This document shows positions 41,831 to 53,807 of a stretch of DNA of 64,000 bases, piece after piece. A model generated the notes under the pieces. It was not told where the DNA came from, did no database searches, and saw only the letters and a list, made by a program, of their open reading frames with translations. This DNA comes from Dryococelus australis (lineage: Eukaryota; Arthropoda; Insecta; Phasmatodea; Phasmatidae), in NCBI GenBank assembly GCA_029891345.1, contig CM057009.1, forward strand, positions 309,507,666 through 309,571,665, read 5' to 3'. Within the stretch, counting starts at the first letter, position 1. Every line of letters begins with the position of its first letter. A program made the translations under genes and the position numbers.

Positions 41831-44053
41831 CCATCCTCGTTCCTTCACGCGCACTTACATGCGGGCGGCACCCCAGTTATTAGGACTAGGTGGCTGCACA
41901 ATTTTATCTTTGCAACTGATATCATTTTTCTGTACTATTTGTTCCAGGAAATCACTGGCGAATTTATACTGAAGTAATAAGTCTAGAATACGTATTTGAT
42001 TTGTGAGATGCCTCGATTTACTACAAGGGGGGGGGGGGGGACATTTATTGTTCTTGTTTAAATGAAAAACTCGTACACATGTTTTGCGAAAGACCACATG
42101 AAAACACGCAAGTATGTTAAGTCTATAGTTCATATGTTTTGTCGTAGAACATGGTGATTCCGTCTAGAACTCTTGCACTTGTGTCGCATAATTGGAATAT
42201 GTGCCACAAAAATTTAAATTTCAACATTACATTGCTTATGGTGTTGTGGCATAAATCAAGGTGTAATTGTTTCCTATTTTGTTTCTGGGAACTAATAAAA
42301 TACACTTGAATAAACTTGTTATGTCACGCACAAATCGGCCGAACTCATGCCATCGTCATAAACACTTGGGGAAAAAAGTTAGCGAGTACTGGCCATTAGA
42401 AATGTACATTAGACTAACAATATTTATACGTATCAAGTATCTTTATGAGAAAACGACGGGCATTTTGTTACATACAGAGTACATAATTTGTGTGGCAGTA
42501 CTGGACTATTTTTATCACATTAATTTCCTGATAACCACGTCGTTTGGTCCCAGGTAGTCAGGATGTAAAAATTTTACTTAACTCAACACTGGAGAGTAAC
42601 TTAAGATTAGTTCTTCCTGTGTAATGCGTTTTACAAGGCATGGGAGTAGGCCTACTTAGGATACATCAGAAATTTTCGCTGGAAATAAGTTATACAGATG
42701 TATACAAAAATGCTATTTTAATTTTGAAGATGTATGATAGTATAATACTCTCGGAAAAAAATACCCTACCGTTATTTTTAGCACAGAAAACGTATAAAAT
42801 ATGTCTTGAATTAAAAACTTTGGAACCATTTTGAATAGTTTCACGTGCTGGTAATTTAGTAACAAACAAAATCTTCCCGAAAACAACCATTTTTGTTGTT
42901 GTTTTCGTCAAAAATGTATCATTTGACATTACATTGGCATGAGAAGCTTCATGGCTGATGCAAAAACTTCTATAAAATGACCAGGAATGAGCAAGAAACA
43001 AGAATATTGCGATACAAGAACTTGGTTTTTCATATTTGTGTTGTAACACCGAGAAATTTCACACAGTAGACAGAATATATCCATCCATCCAACGAGTGGC
43101 TTTGGACTCGATCACCCCACTGTAATTTACATTTTCAAATGTGCCTCATAAATTTTGAAATGCTGTAATGTATGTGTATGTGGAGCTTAAAATACATCGC
43201 GGCATGTTTGGCATACACGTTCATCACGAAATCAGTAAACGTGTCCCCAAAATGTTTATGCGCACCGAAAATACAGCCAAGAAGAGGACCGCATGATATT
43301 TTCAACAGATCACGCATGCTGTAAATATTATTCTGGAACCCTCCCAACATCGTTTAAACGGCCGTTTGCTACGGCTATGTCTTAGAAATACCAGCTAAAC
43401 GCGAGCGAAACTATTGTGTCTGTATTGAACCTTGCTGTATGCTTTTCACCCAAAAAAATTATAGGGCTGCCACTCAAAGTCCCACAGGTAAACTTAGCAT
43501 GTCGAGAACACTCCCTTCTACCTAGAGCTTTTTCCCGCCTTTGAGGCCAAGAAGCAAGGGAGCGATAAGGGCGACACTGGTACTCGCATTAAGCGCGCCA
43601 TCGCCGCTAAGCGCAAGGCTCTCAACTGGTGTGCAGTGTTCTCGTCGCAACGTGTACCTATGGGACTTTCAGCGGTGACTCTATTATTTTATTGATGGAA
43701 AGTCTGCAGGAATGTTCAATTCAGGTCTCTTTGGTAGTTTCGTATGTATCTAAAGTGTATGTTCTGAGATACAGTGCTTTGAAAAAGGCCGTGTTTAGCC
43801 TTTTTGGAGTACTATTAAATGATGTTTCAACAGCTCTTGCCTGAAGTGTGTGCTCTTTTCGTAGATCAGAACATTGGACGCACGTTTAATGGTTTCGTTG
43901 GAAAACATGTATTTCAAACACACTCAACGCAGTTCAAGTAGGCAGGGCCTTAATATACGTGGCAGTGTAGCCCTTATTGCTCCCGTTCTTCTCAGACTCA
44001 AACGTGGAAATAGTTGAGTAGTCCATTTCCAAATGTTTCCATTACCGTGTTCG
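41831..44053. other. Non-coding stretch
   Basis: No gene was recognised. A poly-G run lies at about 42,027-42,040. A GC-richer patch at 43,530-43,670 (GCCAAGAAGCAAGGGAGCG) may be a further dispersed repeat but has no partner in the window. Confidence 0.5.
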
Positions 44054-45062
44054 TTAATTGTCGGGAAACTGCTAACAATGTATATGGGGCGTACTTCTTA
44101 ATTGTCGGGAAACTGCTAACAATATATATGGGATGTACTTCTTAATTGTCGGGAAACTGCTAAAATGTATATGGGATGTACTTCTTAATTGTCGGGAAAC
44201 TGCTAACAATATATATGGGATGTACTTCTTAATTGTCGGGAAACTGCTAACAATGTATATGGGATGTACTTCTTAATTGTCGGGAAACTGCTAACAATGT
44301 ATATGGGGCGTACTTCTTAATTGTCGGGAAACTGCTAACAATATATATGGGATGTACTTCTTAATTGACGGGAAACTGCTAAAATGTATATGGGATGTAC
44401 TTCTTAATTGTCGGGAAACTGCTAACAATGTATATGGGGTGTACTTCTTAATTGTCGGGAAACTGCTAACAATATATATGGGATGTACTTCTTAATTGTC
44501 GGGAAACTGCTAACAATGTATATGGGATGTACTTCTTAATTGTCGGGAAACTGCTAACAATGTATATGGGGCGTACTTCTTAATTGTCGGGAAACTGCTA
44601 ACAATGTATATGGGGCGTACTTCTTAATTGTCGGGAAACTGCTAACAATATATATGGGACGTACTTCTTAATTGTCGGGAAACTGCTAACAATGTATATG
44701 GGGCGTACTTCTTAATTGTCGGGAAACTGCTAACAATGTATATGGGGCGTACTTCTTAATTGTCGGGAAACTGCTAACAATGTATATGGGGCGTACTTCT
44801 TAATTGTCGGGAAACTGCTAACAATGTATATGGGGCGTACTTCTTAATTGTCGGGAAACTGCTAACAATGTATAGCGTACTTCTTAATTGTCGGGAAACT
44901 GCTAACAATGTATATGGGGTGTACTTTATAATTGTCGGGAAACTGCTAACAATGTATATGGGGTGTACTTCTTAATTGTCGGGAAACTGCTAACAATGTA
45001 TATGGGGTGTACTTCTTAATTGTCGGGAAACTGCTAACAATGTATATGGGGTGTACTTCATA
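44054..45062 (+). repeat. 44-bp minisatellite, 23 copies
   Basis: The unit TTAATTGTCGGGAAACTGCT followed by AACAATGTATATGGGGCGTA and CTTC is 44 bp. I count 23 copies, nearly all full length. Variants are restricted to a few sites: ATATAT versus TGTATAT, GGGATGT / GGGGCGT / GGGGTGT / GGGACGT, one deletion making GCTAAAATG (copies 3 and 8), a TTAATTGACGGG change (copy 8) and a 4-base deletion (copy 19). The array is embedded in unique-looking DNA and codes for nothing. Confidence 0.97.
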
Positions 45063-45649
45063 ATGCGGCTGTATGAATGTTGGTGTGGGTGTTACTGCTG
45101 GTCACGAACATTGTCCGTAGAAATTGAGCCTACTGAAACCACGAATTCCCCTTAAAATAAATAAATTGTATTTAATGTTTATGGACAAGGGCGACTTTAA
45201 TAAAAAATGAAATGAATATTAAACCTACATTTAAACGACTTTCCCACTGTTTGGGATTTGTAAAACATTTGTCATTTTATAGCAAAGGCTAATAAGGAAC
45301 CAACAGGGCCGTTATTGTAAATGGTCATATTTGTTGGCAAGGGACACTTTGGAAATGGGCTATTCAGTTGCAGGTAGGCGATCGCCTTAAGGGAAACATT
45401 CTCGCGATATTGGATTCTTGGTTTTTCTGGCTTGACTATGTTTTTGAAAAAGAAAATTCTGAAATTACTCTACTCTATACCCAACTAGCTATTGATCTCA
45501 CGCAGCAGTACATACATAACGATTGAACTACGAACAGGTACGTATGCCACAATATTGATTTTTCATAATTTTAACAGGAATAAAATTATGACTCGCGCCT
45601 CCGGTAGCCAGCGGCCGTCGAGGCGCTTGAGAGTAAAGAGACGTTTACG
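45063..45649. other. Non-coding stretch
   Basis: No feature was recognised. Confidence 0.5.
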
Positions 45650-45885
45650 TTTGGCTGAGCTGAGCCATGCGAGCGGGACGGCGCTCCTACAGGGAGAAAG
45701 GCGCAACCCGCAGAGGCGATGCGATCCAGGTTCAATTCCCGCGGGGTTCGTCGCCGGATTGTCGCGTGTGGGGGACTCGGCGAGTGTCGTCATAAGCCGG
45801 CCGGGTTCTTCCAGACCAACGCCCCCACCTCTCGTCATCTTACGCGTGGGCGCTAACATAGGCTGTTAGTGCCAACACTGCAAGA
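45650..45885 (+). repeat. Possible GC-rich tRNA-derived SINE
   Basis: The B-box-like GGTTCAATTCC at 45,729-45,739 and an A-box-like TGGCTGAGCTG at 45,654 lie in a 230-bp GC-rich island, followed by GTTCGTCGCCGGATTGTCGC and a CCCCCACCTCTCGTC end. No second copy is in the window; the A-to-B spacing (about 75 bp) is somewhat long. Confidence 0.45.
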
Positions 45886-46904
45886 CGCCCGATTCTGTCA
45901 AAGTTTCCTTGACGATTTCCCGACATCGCTTTCTTCTTTGTGCTTTCCAGCCCCTCCAGATGGGCCCGGCTGCGTGTAAAACAGTTTTGAAACCCAAAGG
46001 CATGCCTATATACGTGAAATATTGTGTTTCACATTTCTGTTGAACCCACGAACTCAGTAAAACACTCCAGTAACTACTTCAAGACACGCATGTTTGTTCT
46101 CGTGTAAATTAGTGGTTGGATGAAAAGTTTTTTGTTGGTTAAATGAAACGTATTGTCATTATAAATAATTTTCTACTCTTTAAACGTCGCAGGCAATTAA
46201 AAAAAAAGAACGTGAAAACAACCTTCAAATACGCGTGATTACGGCAGTGAAATATTTGATGTTTAGTATTTCCTCGTTGCATCTGCCATGAAACGTTTAG
46301 CCCATTTCGCTAGCACATGACTCACCAAACACACTCATTTCATTATTCAGATACTTGTCAGGCGATCGATTTGTTTCCATTTGAATTACACATTATTACA
46401 CTTGTAGAAACTGTTTCTTTGGCGTCTAATTTTATACACGTGTAAAAAAAAACTTTTCTTTCACTCCTACGATCAAGGTTTTTTTTCTTCTCTTATTAAT
46501 GTTTTTTTTACATAGTTTATGTCAATTTATTAATTTTAACAAGTATATAAACATAATTTTTAAAACTGAAGGATTTTCGTATTCGGTTTTTAGCTTTTGA
46601 ACCGCAAAAGCGTGTATACAAAATCACTAGCTTTATGATTATCATATGGAGTATTTAAATAGTTTGCTCTTTAATTTTTGATGAGCAGCACAAGGTGTAG
46701 TCACGCAGAATCTTTAGGCCCCTATACTTTTGTTTAAATATCACCACGATATAAAAGTCATAGTTTGTACGTCTATATTTATGTAAATGCGAATAAGTTT
46801 GTTGTCTGCACAATTCTACACTGTTCGATAGATATATCCAAAGGTTGGGAGGCATACCCTTCAATGCCCAACTAAAAGTCCTGTGTGGACAAAAATGGGC
46901 TCCG
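45886..46904. other. Non-coding stretch
   Basis: No feature was recognised; T-rich tracts at 46,470-46,515. Confidence 0.5.
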
Positions 46905-47165
46905 GCTCCATGTTAGATCCAAAACCTACAAAACAGCTTAAAGAGGGTCGTGTATTTCTATTCTAAAACGCTTAACGGATCTGGACCAAATGTTGCATGG
47001 ACGCCCTCCAGTGTCCAAATTAAAATATTGGGTTGGCCAAACTTTAATTCCGGTTTCCATTGGGCCCAAAACCCCTAGAACCCTTAAAACGGGGTCGTGC
47101 ATCTGCGGGCTCCATTGGGCTCGAGATCCCTAAAACAGGCTCGCATATCTCTCGATGATTTTTTT
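46905..47165 (+). repeat. Three diverged copies of a GGGCTCCATTGGGC...GGGTCGTG motif
   Basis: Units near 46,900-46,960, 47,050-47,105 and 47,115-47,160 share (C/T)CCGG(C/T)T(C/T)CCAT, then a (CC)AAAACC/CCTAAAAC block and a final GGGTCGTG(C/T)AT(C/T)T or close variant. Spacing is irregular (about 160 and 55 bp). Confidence 0.55.
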
Positions 47166-48515
47166 TAATATCCGGGCAACGCTCAGTAGTTCTGCCAGAT
47201 TTGTCTTGAAAAAGCAGTGGTGAGAAACTGAAGTAAGCGCTTACATTGTAAATGAAAATTGCTGAAACCTGGGAATTTTTGGATGCGCCGGAAACCGGTA
47301 AGATCTGATTGTATCTGCGCTCGTGCAGATGGCAAGCTGTCTGCTAGTTGTGAGCATGTTCGGCTGCCGTTTATATTGATGTTACCATTTGATGTATTGT
47401 GTGGGTATTAAGTGATATGTTCTTTCATTCCTTCTGCTGTAGAAACTGGTGTCATACGTGCGGGTAAAAAAAAAGCAGGAGAAATATGGTATCCTGCAGA
47501 TATGGCATAGGCACAGTTCAGGCCTCTCGACAGAACCTCTTTACCTTCGCTGTTCCGGGCGGCTTGGTTAATTGAAGCTGTATATGTTCGCAGTAAGGAA
47601 CATTAATTATTTTCTGCAGAAAGTTCTTCATCTGCACCGGACGTCCGGATAAAAAGTGGACTTTCCCCCCTTTTGAAGTTCGTTTTCGCGTCCAGCCGAA
47701 TTTTTCGTGGTGGTATAAAATGTTTGACCTGATAAAATATAGTAATTGTTAAGTCATTATTTTGATGTTATTAGTTTTCTTTGTAACATGACTTGATATA
47801 GCTGTGTTTTCAAAATTCTGTTGTTTAATGTTCTTCGATGTTCTAGATGCTAAAGATATTTTGAAATTTTCTCGTTGTGATAAATTTTTCATATCGCAGC
47901 ACGTTATGTAAACAGCTGTGAGCATACAAGTTTATTTCACTAGTACTTAGCGTTTATATTCCATGTCAACTGGTACTGGGGACCTCATTTTATTGTAAAT
48001 TGTTTCCTTGGTAAAGCAGTGATTTGATTAAACTATCTTTTAAAATACTATTCAGATAAATCTAAACGCGAATGAAAATAACGCATTTTTCTACGTTATA
48101 AACATCGGACGACGCAAAATGAATTACATTGTAGCCCTTCTTAATAGAATATCCTCATTTTCCTCAGGCGAATATCCTCGTTTGTTATCCTACATACCTG
48201 GCAACCCTATGTGCGTGTCTATAACCAAATATGAGAGGAACTGAGTAAAGAACTTCTCGTGCTGGCCAACATTTCCTGATTGCGTATATCCCGGATGTTT
48301 CGCAACCACCTGGCGGGTGGGGAAATCACTTTCGCCCTGTGCGCAATGGTCACCTGTTGCTCGCAGTTTAGCGGTGTCGAGTCCTTCTTGGGATATGTAA
48401 TCGCCCTACAACGCAGAGTTTACTTATTGCTATAGGCTATTTACGGTCAAATGAGCACTTTCCAAAGCCCTGCTTAAGATATACTTCAATGCACGTTATG
48501 TAAGATTAACATTGG
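47166..48515. other. Non-coding stretch
   Basis: No gene or repeat family was recognised. Confidence 0.5.
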
Positions 48516-48842
48516 CATGGGGCTCATTACTTTATTCGTGCGTCGCTCAAGTGTAACTTTGGAATTATTATAATAGTAAATATTTTAAAAATCTGCTCAT
48601 TTTTACACTTAGATACATTTAAAAAAAACAGAAAGCGAAAGAAATAATTTAAATTATCAGAAATTGTTACCTGACACTTTTTATTTGACGTTACGTCATT
48701 TGATTACTTTCTCTCCATCGTTACCAACTTTACTGGACGCATGTTACTTAGGGCGCCCGTTAAAATGAATGTAGGTAGGAGAAGTGACTTTTTTCTAAGG
48801 TTCATTTCAAAAGTGCTCACTTTATCGCGAACAGCCTTTAGT
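48516..48842 (+). repeat. Dispersed repeat C, copy 1
   Basis: From TTCGTGCGTCGCTCAAGTG through CGAACAGCCTTTAG this matches 58,738-59,056 in the same orientation at about 75%. Shared blocks include CTGCTCATTTTTACACTT, CATCGTTACCAACTTTACTG and AAGGTTCATTTC. No coding frame or terminal structure is obvious. Confidence 0.8.
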
Positions 48843-49636
48843 TAACTAGAGACCAATACCGGGGAAGTGTGCAAGAGCAACACAGGCGGAAGTGCAGAAA
48901 ATAACATATCTGCATGAAGTGTCACAATAATCTATTTTGATGGTAAATTTTAAAATAATGTGGCTACTATTATTACACGTTGCCGTAAATGTTATATGCT
49001 TAACGTATTTGGAGTATGGGAGGTTTGGTTTTTCATTAAATACGTCTTTAATTACGGTTCTGCGAAAATTCATAAAAAAAAAAAAAAAAAAAAAATTGGA
49101 CTCTACGTCCATCTTGACAGAACAGCAGAATTTAAAACTATTAAATTTACTAACGAACAAATACGCTGCCATCTTTTGGTTGCCGGTAACAACATCGTCA
49201 GTTTTTCTGACAAAAATGTGGAAGCTTTTTAGCATTATTCTCTGTCGTATTTTTTTTCCAACTCGCGTAGTTACGAACATTTGTTCCGGAACATGCCCTG
49301 TAGTTATACATCTTGAACAGAGACCCAAGAGTTACGGATGTGCTTACATATCGCATTTGTGTTTAAAAAATGTAGCGATTTTTGGATAGGAAGGTTTAAC
49401 GAGCTACGGGATTTTGGAATGTTACAGTTTTCAAACACAAATTTCTCAATACTCAAAAACAAAGAGCAGTTTAATTCATGGTGAAAATCGCCATATGTAT
49501 TTTTATGCAACCGCCGAATAAAAAAGAACACTTTTTTTTTCTTTCGGAGAAATACATTTTCTGTAACTTCTCGCCGGCATTGTTTTTCACTAGGGACAGA
49601 GACTACTGCTCGGGCGATCAGAAGAAGGAATGAAAT
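48843..49636. other. Non-coding stretch with poly-A
   Basis: A poly-A run lies at about 49,074-49,095. Open frames on both strands here (up to 160 codons) read through that run and share no motif with known proteins; I treat them as chance. Confidence 0.5.
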
Positions 49637-49860
49637 AAGTGAAGAGAATTGGGCGGCTCTGAACAGCGAGGTCTTGAGAGCCGATGAGGGTTATTGAGGT
49701 GAGTATGGAGCGGCGCCTGAATGAAGGGGCGGGGAAGGCCACAAGAGGACCCGCCGGCCAGCGGAATCGTCCTGCATGATTCCGGTGACCCTGCTGGGGA
49801 TTGAGCCCGGTTCGCCTTGGTGGGAAGCGAGTGGGCTAACCGCTCAGCCACCGTGGCCCC
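49637..49860 (-). repeat. tRNA-derived SINE, family A, copy 2 (best preserved)
   Basis: Read on the minus strand, the head GGCCACGGTGGCTGAGCGGT contains a perfect pol III A box (TGGCTGAGCGG) and, about 30 bp on, a B-box-like GGGCTCAATCCCC; it resembles a tRNA gene start. The body has CCGGCGGGTCCTCTTGTGG, and the tail reads GGCTCTCAAGACCTCGCTGT and AGAGCCGCCCAATTCTC. This is the reference copy for the family in the window (others at 3,424 and 62,621). Confidence 0.88.
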
Positions 49861-50068
49861 AGTAAAGGAAAAGCCATATCGTGCAATAAGAACCACCATC
49901 GCATTTGCCTGGGGTGATCTGGGGAAACTACTAAAAAAACATTATCAGGTTGGCGGGACCGAGAACCAAACCTAGGTCCTGATCTGATGCAGCACTGCTT
50001 TGAATGGATTAAAATACGTTTGCAGCGACGTATAGATAGGGTAGGAGATTATTTTGAAGAAGCTTAAC
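49861..50068. other. Spacer
   Basis: No feature was recognised. Confidence 0.5.
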
Positions 50069-51018
50069 TGTACACTGTACATCTGAATCAGTGAAAATTC
50101 CACTGTTTCAATCAGTTAACAGTGTTTGATTTAACAGTCATTTCTGTGAATTCAACTGATGAATAAGTTAAAAAAAAAAAAAAGCCAGTTTTCATTCACT
50201 TACCGATTCAGTGACATTTTCCACTGATTCATCAGTCATTCTTTTTTCACTTTTTTTCAGTGATTTGTTTTTTGACTGACGTATCAGTTAAACGTCGTGT
50301 AAAAATGGCCGTTAAACAACACGCGCCAAGTGAAATAATAACTCATAAACTAATAAAACCAATACAAACTATTTTCTAAAATATGTTTCGTAATTCAGTA
50401 CACCATTTTATGAGGTGACATCAACACTCAGTCCTTCATTCCGTTTTTACGTCTTTCATTTCGTTCGTGACATGTAATCATCACAACACTCTGTTTGAAG
50501 GTTTGAACTGCATATCATGTGGTGAAGAGAGTGCATTTATATCTACGATTCGCTTTAACAATCCTTACGGTACCAATCTAACTAAAAACGAAAAGTATGA
50601 GCATGCAATTTAAAACTACTCGTTTTCTATGAGCAAATATATGACATGGGATTTTTGTCTTTTTTATTAGCAACTTGGCTTAGTATAGCTCAGATAGTGA
50701 GGTAACGGCCTAAAAGTGCATTGGAAAGGATGTGTGATCCCTGACACCTGCGGGGAAACAATTTTGTTTTTTATATTACGGTAAATTGCGCAATATAAAT
50801 AGTAGACTATCGTAAATATGTCTATTTCTCGTAATTACTTGGCCAAATTTAATAATAACAATATTTAATTCGCCGCTGCAGTTGGTCGTCACTAATTCAA
50901 TTTCATTGAAACAATCAGTGCTTTTCCACTAATTCTAAGTAGAGCAATTTTCACTGAAAGGAGTAGCTGAATTTCACTGCGAATCAGTGATTTCCCACTG
51001 ATTTGAATTTAGAGTGTA
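50069..51018. mobile_element. MITE with CAGTGA-rich terminal regions, copy 1
   Basis: The left end GTACACTGTACATCTGAATC followed by AGTGAAAATTCCACTG and the reverse complement of the right end, GTACACTCTAAATTCAAATC followed by AGTGGGAAATCACTG, are an imperfect inverted repeat. About ten CAGTGA/TCACTG/CACTGA motifs crowd the first 220 bp and last 120 bp, like subterminal transposase-binding sites. The 950-bp body is AT-rich and non-coding. Part of the left region is also self-complementary. Confidence 0.7.
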
Positions 51019-51570
51019 CGTTGTAATATTTTTTAACAGATGATCACAGTTTATGCACTAGTCGTATGAAGGAAGTATTCGAGCTGTAGATATCATTTCT
51101 CAGAGCATTACAGTAAGTCGCCATGGACATATGTTTTTGGTAGATCGTCCCGTTATATTTCATTTAAAGTTCTGATTGGAGTACTCATAGGCACACTGCG
51201 AACTCCCTTCTTAATCTGCAGCCCTGCCTATATATCAGCATTACAGAGTCAGTCTACAGGTTGTGCTCAAAATGCCCTTTTTTTTTTTTTTCCTTTTGAA
51301 ATCACTTCACTTTGGCGTCCTACGTTGAACTGAATGTCAGATAATGAAGGCACCTCAATGTGTAACACACACTCCATGTTAATACCTGTCCAAAAGCTGG
51401 ACGCAGTTGTGTACCTACTGCTAACACAAGCAATCCCGTAACTAGTACTGATGAGCCCCGTGTCACCATCATGAGTTTTGTGTTATCCTCAGAGGCAGCG
51501 GTTTCACTAATTACTTATTTAAGTTTCCTAGCCGAAGCGACGATAACCTATGAGACCTTAGTTAAGATGG
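51019..51570. other. Spacer
   Basis: No feature was recognised; a poly-T run lies at about 51,281-51,291. Confidence 0.5.
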
Positions 51571-52089
51571 GGCGTGACTGTGTTGGAGACACGGCCGTTT
51601 GTTTTGCATGAATACGTCTACGTTGACGCGCTCGGACGCCTTAATGTGTTTTTTTTTACGTTCCCGACACCGCTTTACTCGATCATATGGGGTTTTATGG
51701 GTATCACTGAATTGCTTTTGAGATGCTCTTTCCTACCGTATACGATTTCTGTAATTCGACTTAGCTTTTTGACGAGTATACGCCAATATTGTGTTAGGTT
51801 TTCTTAATATTTTACCATTAAACTCATACAAGTTCACCATAACCACGCCACATAAATGTTTTTATACAATTGAAACTTAAATGAGCGTCGTAACTTCTCC
51901 TCGTGAAAAGTTATACTACGCGGATGTTATGAGAGGAGGCGAAAAGAGCTCAAAATTGCGCCTCCCCCCCCCCCAACTCGCCCCGTGCAGTCTTCATTCA
52001 ACGTAACATATTCTTAGAACCTTTGGCAATCGAGTGGTGTAATTTAATTTTGAATGTAGGCGATAGATTCGTAGCTGCAATGCCAAACT
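51571..52089 (+). repeat. Direct repeat D, copy 1
   Basis: From TGTTGGAGACACGGCCGTTTG through GTAGCTGCAATGCCAAAC this matches 54,746-55,219 in the same orientation at about 80-85%, including ACGTCTACGTTGACGCGCTC, TCATATGGGGT, TGGGTATCACTGAATTG and a poly-C run (51,966 versus 55,085). It is a dispersed repeat or segmental duplication with 3.2 kb spacing. A 77-codon ORF inside is not kept in copy 2. Confidence 0.9.
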
Positions 52090-52862
52090 ATATCCCCCGA
52101 ATTTGTTATCATCGGATTTTCTGGATTTCCTCCCGCTATGGTAGCAAATTTAAAGACGTATTCACGTCAAATAGGATCAGTAAATACTTGTTGGTCGGTC
52201 ACTTATACATGTTTTAAGTGTTGCTAACTGTTCAGACGCAATGTATCTACCCCTTGAGAACGTGCGCATGTACCCAAGCTAGGAAGCAACTAGTAACTGT
52301 GACCTCTGTCCACCATCCAAGAGTACTGTTGGGTATATTGTAGTGGATCTAACAATTACGTCCAGTTATAAACATAAGAGCAGGGCAAGTATTTGTGCGT
52401 TGATTTTAACCGCGGATCTTAAGAACGACCGGAACTATATCCTTAAAACGTTTTCGTTTCATGCAAGTTTTTTACATTATAACTATTTATTTACTTTAGG
52501 AACTCGGCCTGAGAGAGCAAATGCTGGAGACAGATTAGACCCACCCCTTTTTGTGGGATGAAAAGTGTTAGTAAAAATACGTCATCCTTATAAGCAAATA
52601 TTAATTTTATTTGTAGTAAATTAGTAAATCTACTAGAAGCAGGTTCATAACTAACTAGCGTGTTGGGTTTTACACGACACGGAAAAGTACAGAACACTAA
52701 GGCTAACTACATGGATGTCAATACCGACTATTACGGCTATTTTATTTAACGGCGTGGTTCTGGATATCCTGTGATTTTTGTTAATCGTACCAAGAAGTGT
52801 CCTAAATCGGCACTGTTGGCAATGGTAATATTTCTCAACTTAACATTTTCTGTTTAACACTT

Positions 52863-52863
<1 letters not shown>
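52090..52863. other. Unassigned stretch
   Basis: No feature was recognised between direct repeat D and the microsatellite. Confidence 0.5.

Positions 52864-52952
<89 letters not shown>
52864..52952. repeat. (TC)n(TA)n microsatellite
   Basis: About 40 bp of pure (CT)n are followed by about 48 bp of pure (TA)n, directly next to the left end of the DUF4817-type element. Confidence 0.98.
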
Positions 52953-52955
<3 letters not shown>

Positions 52956-52958
52956 TAT

Positions 52959-53807
52959 CGGAAATTCCCCTTGCAAACTTCTAGGACTTGTCGAGGGGAC
53001 TGAGTAGACGATCTTTTGAATAGTAACCCATGTCCGGAAACGTACCGTTTCCTTACTAAAAATATTTCAAAACAAAAGGGCTCGTCGGCGCAGCGGTGCA
53101 GGAACCACATGCAGAAGTCAACACGTGTTGCAAAATCAGCTGGACCCAAAGACTATACCTTTTGGAGGTTGTAAGGATGTAGTTGTTGCGCATGCAGAAG
53201 CTCCCAGACGATGCTGGGAGCAACACCCATTGACCGCGCAACTGATAGCGTACTCGTTGACGGGCTCTGTTCAACGTGATGCAGTACAGCCTCCTCCAAT
53301 TCGGGAGTGCGGCGTCTCTTTGGAGCACCACAGTCGTTCCTGTCGGCTGTGACGGTACCTCGTTCTCGAAGCCGTTACGTAATGGTGGCGAAAATTGTAT
53401 GCGATGGCGTCGCACGTTGTTGATAACGTTCTTGATACAACCGACCAGCCGCTCTTCCATCACATTCAGCTGCGCCATACACGAGGATCATGTCTGTATA
53501 TTCGGCAAACGTGTGCTCAACCATGTTAATCGGAGACACAAAGACGCGTGAATGGAGCTCGAGGCAGGGTAGACGTCGCGTGCCAACAGGTGACTGTCTG
53601 AAGTAATCTACTGCCTACCCAGTTGCATACAAACACAGGTACATCCGAGACATAGCTCTTTCCCTCAGCGGAAGTAGACGAGTGATACACCTGATTTGAA
53701 ATGGCTGTAGCTCGGTAACGGTACGTTTCCGGAGATGGGTTCCTATTTAAAAGATAGCCTACTCAGTCCCCTCTACAAGGCCTAGGATTTTGTAAGGGGA
53801 ATTTCCG
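52959..53807. mobile_element. DUF4817-type DNA element with ~90-bp inverted ends, non-autonomous
   Basis: The left end CGGAAATTCCCCTTGCAAAC... (52,959-53,049) is the reverse complement of the right end (53,719-53,807) over about 90 bp at about 88%; both carry GAGGGGACTGAGTAG and CCGGAAACGTACCGTT. Inside is a nearly uninterrupted minus-strand N-terminal transposase-like domain. At about 850 bp, no catalytic DDE domain fits. The left end starts in a (TA)n tract. A second, solo end of the family is at 9,453-9,550. No clear target-site duplication. Confidence 0.88.
53051..53524 (-). pseudogene. DUF4817-type helix-turn-helix transposase N-terminus
   Basis: From ATG at 53,524 the minus strand reads, in one frame, HTFAEYTDMILVYGAAECDG, RAAGRLYQERYQQRATPSHT, then TPELEEAVLHHVEQSPSTST, SMGVAPSIVWELLHAQQLHP and FATRVDFCMWFLHRC. 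This matches the DUF4817/HTH pattern (YTDMH..YG...N.R.A..LY..R.P.R..PS...F; L...PSTSTR.IA...GVS...VWR.L....L.PYH.Q.VQ.L...D...R..FC.W). Only two in-frame stops occur (codons about 50 and 125), each one base from Gln, so decay is recent relative to other relics here. The expected downstream catalytic domain is absent; the frame runs into the left inverted repeat. Confidence 0.88.

Noticed and set aside
44054..45062. CRISPR-like array
   Set aside because: The whole 44-bp unit is repeated with no unique spacers, and the setting is eukaryotic; it is a minisatellite.
48846..49389. Open frames of 150-160 codons on both strands
   Set aside because: They overlap each other and read through a poly-A run as poly-Lys or poly-Phe; no motif, no codon bias.
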